From Eubacteriaceae bacterium (lineage in GTDB: Bacteria > Bacillota > Clostridia > Lachnospirales > Lachnospiraceae): a stretch of 64,000 nucleotides of DNA. Numbering within the stretch: the stretch's first letter is position 1; every line of letters begins with the position of its first letter. Positions 62,501 to 64,000 of the stretch are shown in pieces. The translations under genes and the position numbers were made by a program. The notes beneath the pieces are model-generated. The model did not search any database. It was not told the DNA's origin and was given only the letters and a program-made list of their open reading frames with translations. The stretch is from contig CAJSYQ010000018.1 of the NCBI GenBank assembly GCA_910574015.1, positions 1 to 64,000 on the forward strand, written 5' to 3'.

Positions 62501-64000
62501 TTATTCAATGCTTGCTGTATCGGAGGATTTGATTTTTCTTGTGTACAAAGAGGTCAAAAACGCGCTTACGGCTGTGGCGGTAAGGACGATAACGGGGAAT
62601 ACTGCGTATATCTCCACAGGGTTTTGCATATATTTTACGCCCATTTCAAGCCCCATCGTCCCGAAAATAGGGTCAAAGCAAAGCTTTGTAAGGGGCATAC
62701 CCAAAAACTCCGCAAGAAGTACAGCTGCCGCCACCGCAATGAAAAATCTTAATGTGTACTGTCCATATATTTTGGCGTTCCTAATGCCGATGGCTTTCAA
62801 AAGGGCAATTTCCGCCTGCTCCTTTGCGATAAAGGAACGCGCCATAAGCACGGTTATAAGTGCGGCTAAAATTACCGTAAGGACGGCGGACATTTTTTTA
62901 ACCGCGTCTATGGCATCGCCGACTCCGGTGGTGTCCTTTACGGTTTCGCCCGCTGTTTTAACGCTTGAAAACTTAGGATAAAGCTCCTCGATTTTTTCAA
63001 TTCTGCTTAATACTTCCTTATCGTCGGGGTCGTCGGTAAATCTTATCTGCGTACCGGGGGAGCCGATTGCTGCGATATAGTTGATATCGCAGTCGGTATG
63101 AACCCTTACGGATATGCCCTGGTTGACCATTGCCTGATACAGAGCGGTTATGATGAACTCCGCCGTTTCGCCCGTCGGGTAGGACAAGGTAACGGTATCG
63201 CCTATTTCCGCACCCAGCTTTTTTGCCAAAAGGGTTGTCATCGCAATTTCGTCGCTGTTTTGGGGAGGAGTACCCTCTAAATATTCGTACATATCCATTG
63301 TTGTTCCCGTACCCTGAAGTATAGCTGTCTTGCTTTCATATTCGCCGTATCTTATCATCGTATAAATATAATATTCCGTCATACATTCCGCGGGCATACC
63401 GTTTTCCGCAAGGGTCTGCTCCATATCATCAAGATATTTTTTAACCTTTTCATGTCCGTCCACGGTCATAAATTTCACAGCTTCGTCGCCGATGTCCGCA
63501 ACGGCGTGGCAGTCTGCATTCCCGAAATATTTCAGCAGCTTTCCGCTTTTAAGAGACGCCGTGACATTGGAAAGCATTATCAGCAGCGACATACACAGAA
63601 AAAACGTAAAAGCAATGACAGCGTAGCGTTTGGGACTGCTTACAATATCGTTTGCGGCAAGGAAAGCCGTCGTGCCAAGCCGCGATTTTCCAAGGCTCAT
63701 AACGCCTTTTTTGCGGAAGCGTTCCCCTGTCTGCCCGTTCCTTACAGCGTCGATAGGGGACATTTTGCTCACCCTGCCCGTACAACTGAGACAGAACAGG
63801 AGAATCACAGCCGCTGTCAGAACCGCGCAGGCAATGTTTACAAATCCGTTATTGCTGCTGTCTATTATAATAGACTCCGAGGAATAACTAATAAGCATTT
63901 TCCCGAATGGGTAGCTGAGTATCAAGCCGAGTGCTGCGCCGACAACGGAAATGGCGAAGTATTTTGTAAGGTACAGCCCCCGAATTTTTATGTTCCGTAT
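62501..64000 (-). CDS. FtsX-like ABC permease, partial (start beyond window)
   Basis: The frame stays open to the window edge, so the 5' part is missing; 499 codons are present. The visible part begins inside an FtsX domain (AISVVGAALGLILSYPFG), then SPIDAVRNGQ, a second membrane entry (RYAVIAFTFFLCMSLLIML), an extracellular domain of about 250 residues and three terminal helices. This fits MacB/BceB-like permeases that export or remove peptides. It is the first visible gene of the permease-ATPase-regulator-kinase run. Confidence 0.9.
   Translation of the reverse strand: MRNIKIRGLYLTKYFAISVVGAALGLILSYPFGKMLISYSSESIIIDSSNNGFVNIACAVLTAAVILLFCLSCTGRVSKMSPIDAVRNGQTGERFRKKGVMSLGKSRLGTTAFLAANDIVSSPKRYAVIAFTFFLCMSLLIMLSNVTASLKSGKLLKYFGNADCHAVADIGDEAVKFMTVDGHEKVKKYLDDMEQTLAENGMPAECMTEYYIYTMIRYGEYESKTAILQGTGTTMDMYEYLEGTPPQNSDEIAMTTLLAKKLGAEIGDTVTLSYPTGETAEFIITALYQAMVNQGISVRVHTDCDINYIAAIGSPGTQIRFTDDPDDKEVLSRIEKIEELYPKFSSVKTAGETVKDTTGVGDAIDAVKKMSAVLTVILAALITVLMARSFIAKEQAEIALLKAIGIRNAKIYGQYTLRFFIAVAAAVLLAEFLGMPLTKLCFDPIFGTMGLEMGVKYMQNPVEIYAVFPVIVLTATAVSAFLTSLYTRKIKSSDTASIE

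Larger units (their letters stand above)
54010..64000. mobile_element. integrated mobilisable element (Tn4451/TndX-recombinase type), right end outside window
   Basis: All genes from 54169 to the right edge run on the minus strand and comprise a large serine recombinase, TnpW, relaxase, MobC-like, sigma-like and KTR proteins, typical of clostridial mobilisable or conjugative transposons, then a two-component/ABC cargo. No type IV secretion genes are visible, so it is probably mobilised in trans or continues beyond the window. The left edge is approximate and the cargo may belong to the element or not. Confidence 0.65.

Noticed and set aside
1-64000. CRISPR arrays, tRNA or rRNA genes
   Set aside because: No evenly spaced repeats and no cloverleaf or rRNA signatures were seen on either strand.

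Overview
The window reads as one stretch of a Gram-positive anaerobe of the class Clostridia, most likely family Lachnospiraceae. This is inferred from protein content, not from a marker gene. Supporting evidence: strong GGAGG ribosome sites, pyruvate formate-lyase with its activase, a class B sortase, an Amt transporter fused to PII, a FakA/Asp23 pair, DUF4317 and DUF6273 proteins, several chemoreceptors, and a TnpX/TndX-type serine recombinase element. I found no rRNA, tRNA or CRISPR array.

Layout. 1-4.8 kb: an AgrC-like sensor kinase behind LytTR-type direct repeats, then folE, folC and metY (folate and methionine). 5-10.8 kb: the pflB-pflA-MBL operon, an AT-rich orphan PD-(D/E)XK nuclease-like gene, and map. 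10.8-14.8 kb: two MATE pumps and the trxB-trxA redox pair. 15-20.8 kb: a chemoreceptor, a BlaR1/BlaI-type protease-repressor pair and a class I aminotransferase. 20.9-26.4 kb: an ion transporter/kinase-like/carbonic anhydrase operon, DUF4317, cysK and an Rrf2 regulator. 26.4-34.1 kb: amt-PII behind a leader that contains its own terminator; then an icd, broken chemoreceptor, GNAT, sortase B and degenerate PAS hybrid kinase cluster. 34.2-36.8 kb: two COG0523 GTPases (one fused to a DUF1980-like domain, one His-rich) and a YbjQ protein. 36.9-47 kb: a second chemoreceptor, a heavy-metal permease, fakA, asp23, a small membrane protein, two uncharacterised membrane proteins and a DUF6273/Fn3 secreted protein. 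47.2-53.9 kb: dtd, a lipoprotein, a YfbR-like HD nucleotidase, uvrA and uvrB.

From about 54.1 kb to the right edge the sequence is an integrated mobilisable element, or an element carrying one. It holds a large serine recombinase, TnpW, a relaxase, a MobC-like protein, a region-4-only sigma factor and a cysteine-rich KTR protein. These are followed by a two-component system and an ABC exporter of the antimicrobial-peptide-resistance type; the permease runs off the window. The mobilisation genes are separated by long non-coding stretches full of hairpins, one of which is a good oriT candidate.

Points most worth a second look: the amt leader with a strong promoter followed directly by a terminator hairpin; the PAS hybrid kinase that has lost its phospho-accepting histidine and sits in a sortase operon; the GTPase-DUF1980 fusion; the interlocked inverted repeats between uvrB and the element; the orphan nuclease-like gene; and the chemoreceptor fused across a large internal deletion.
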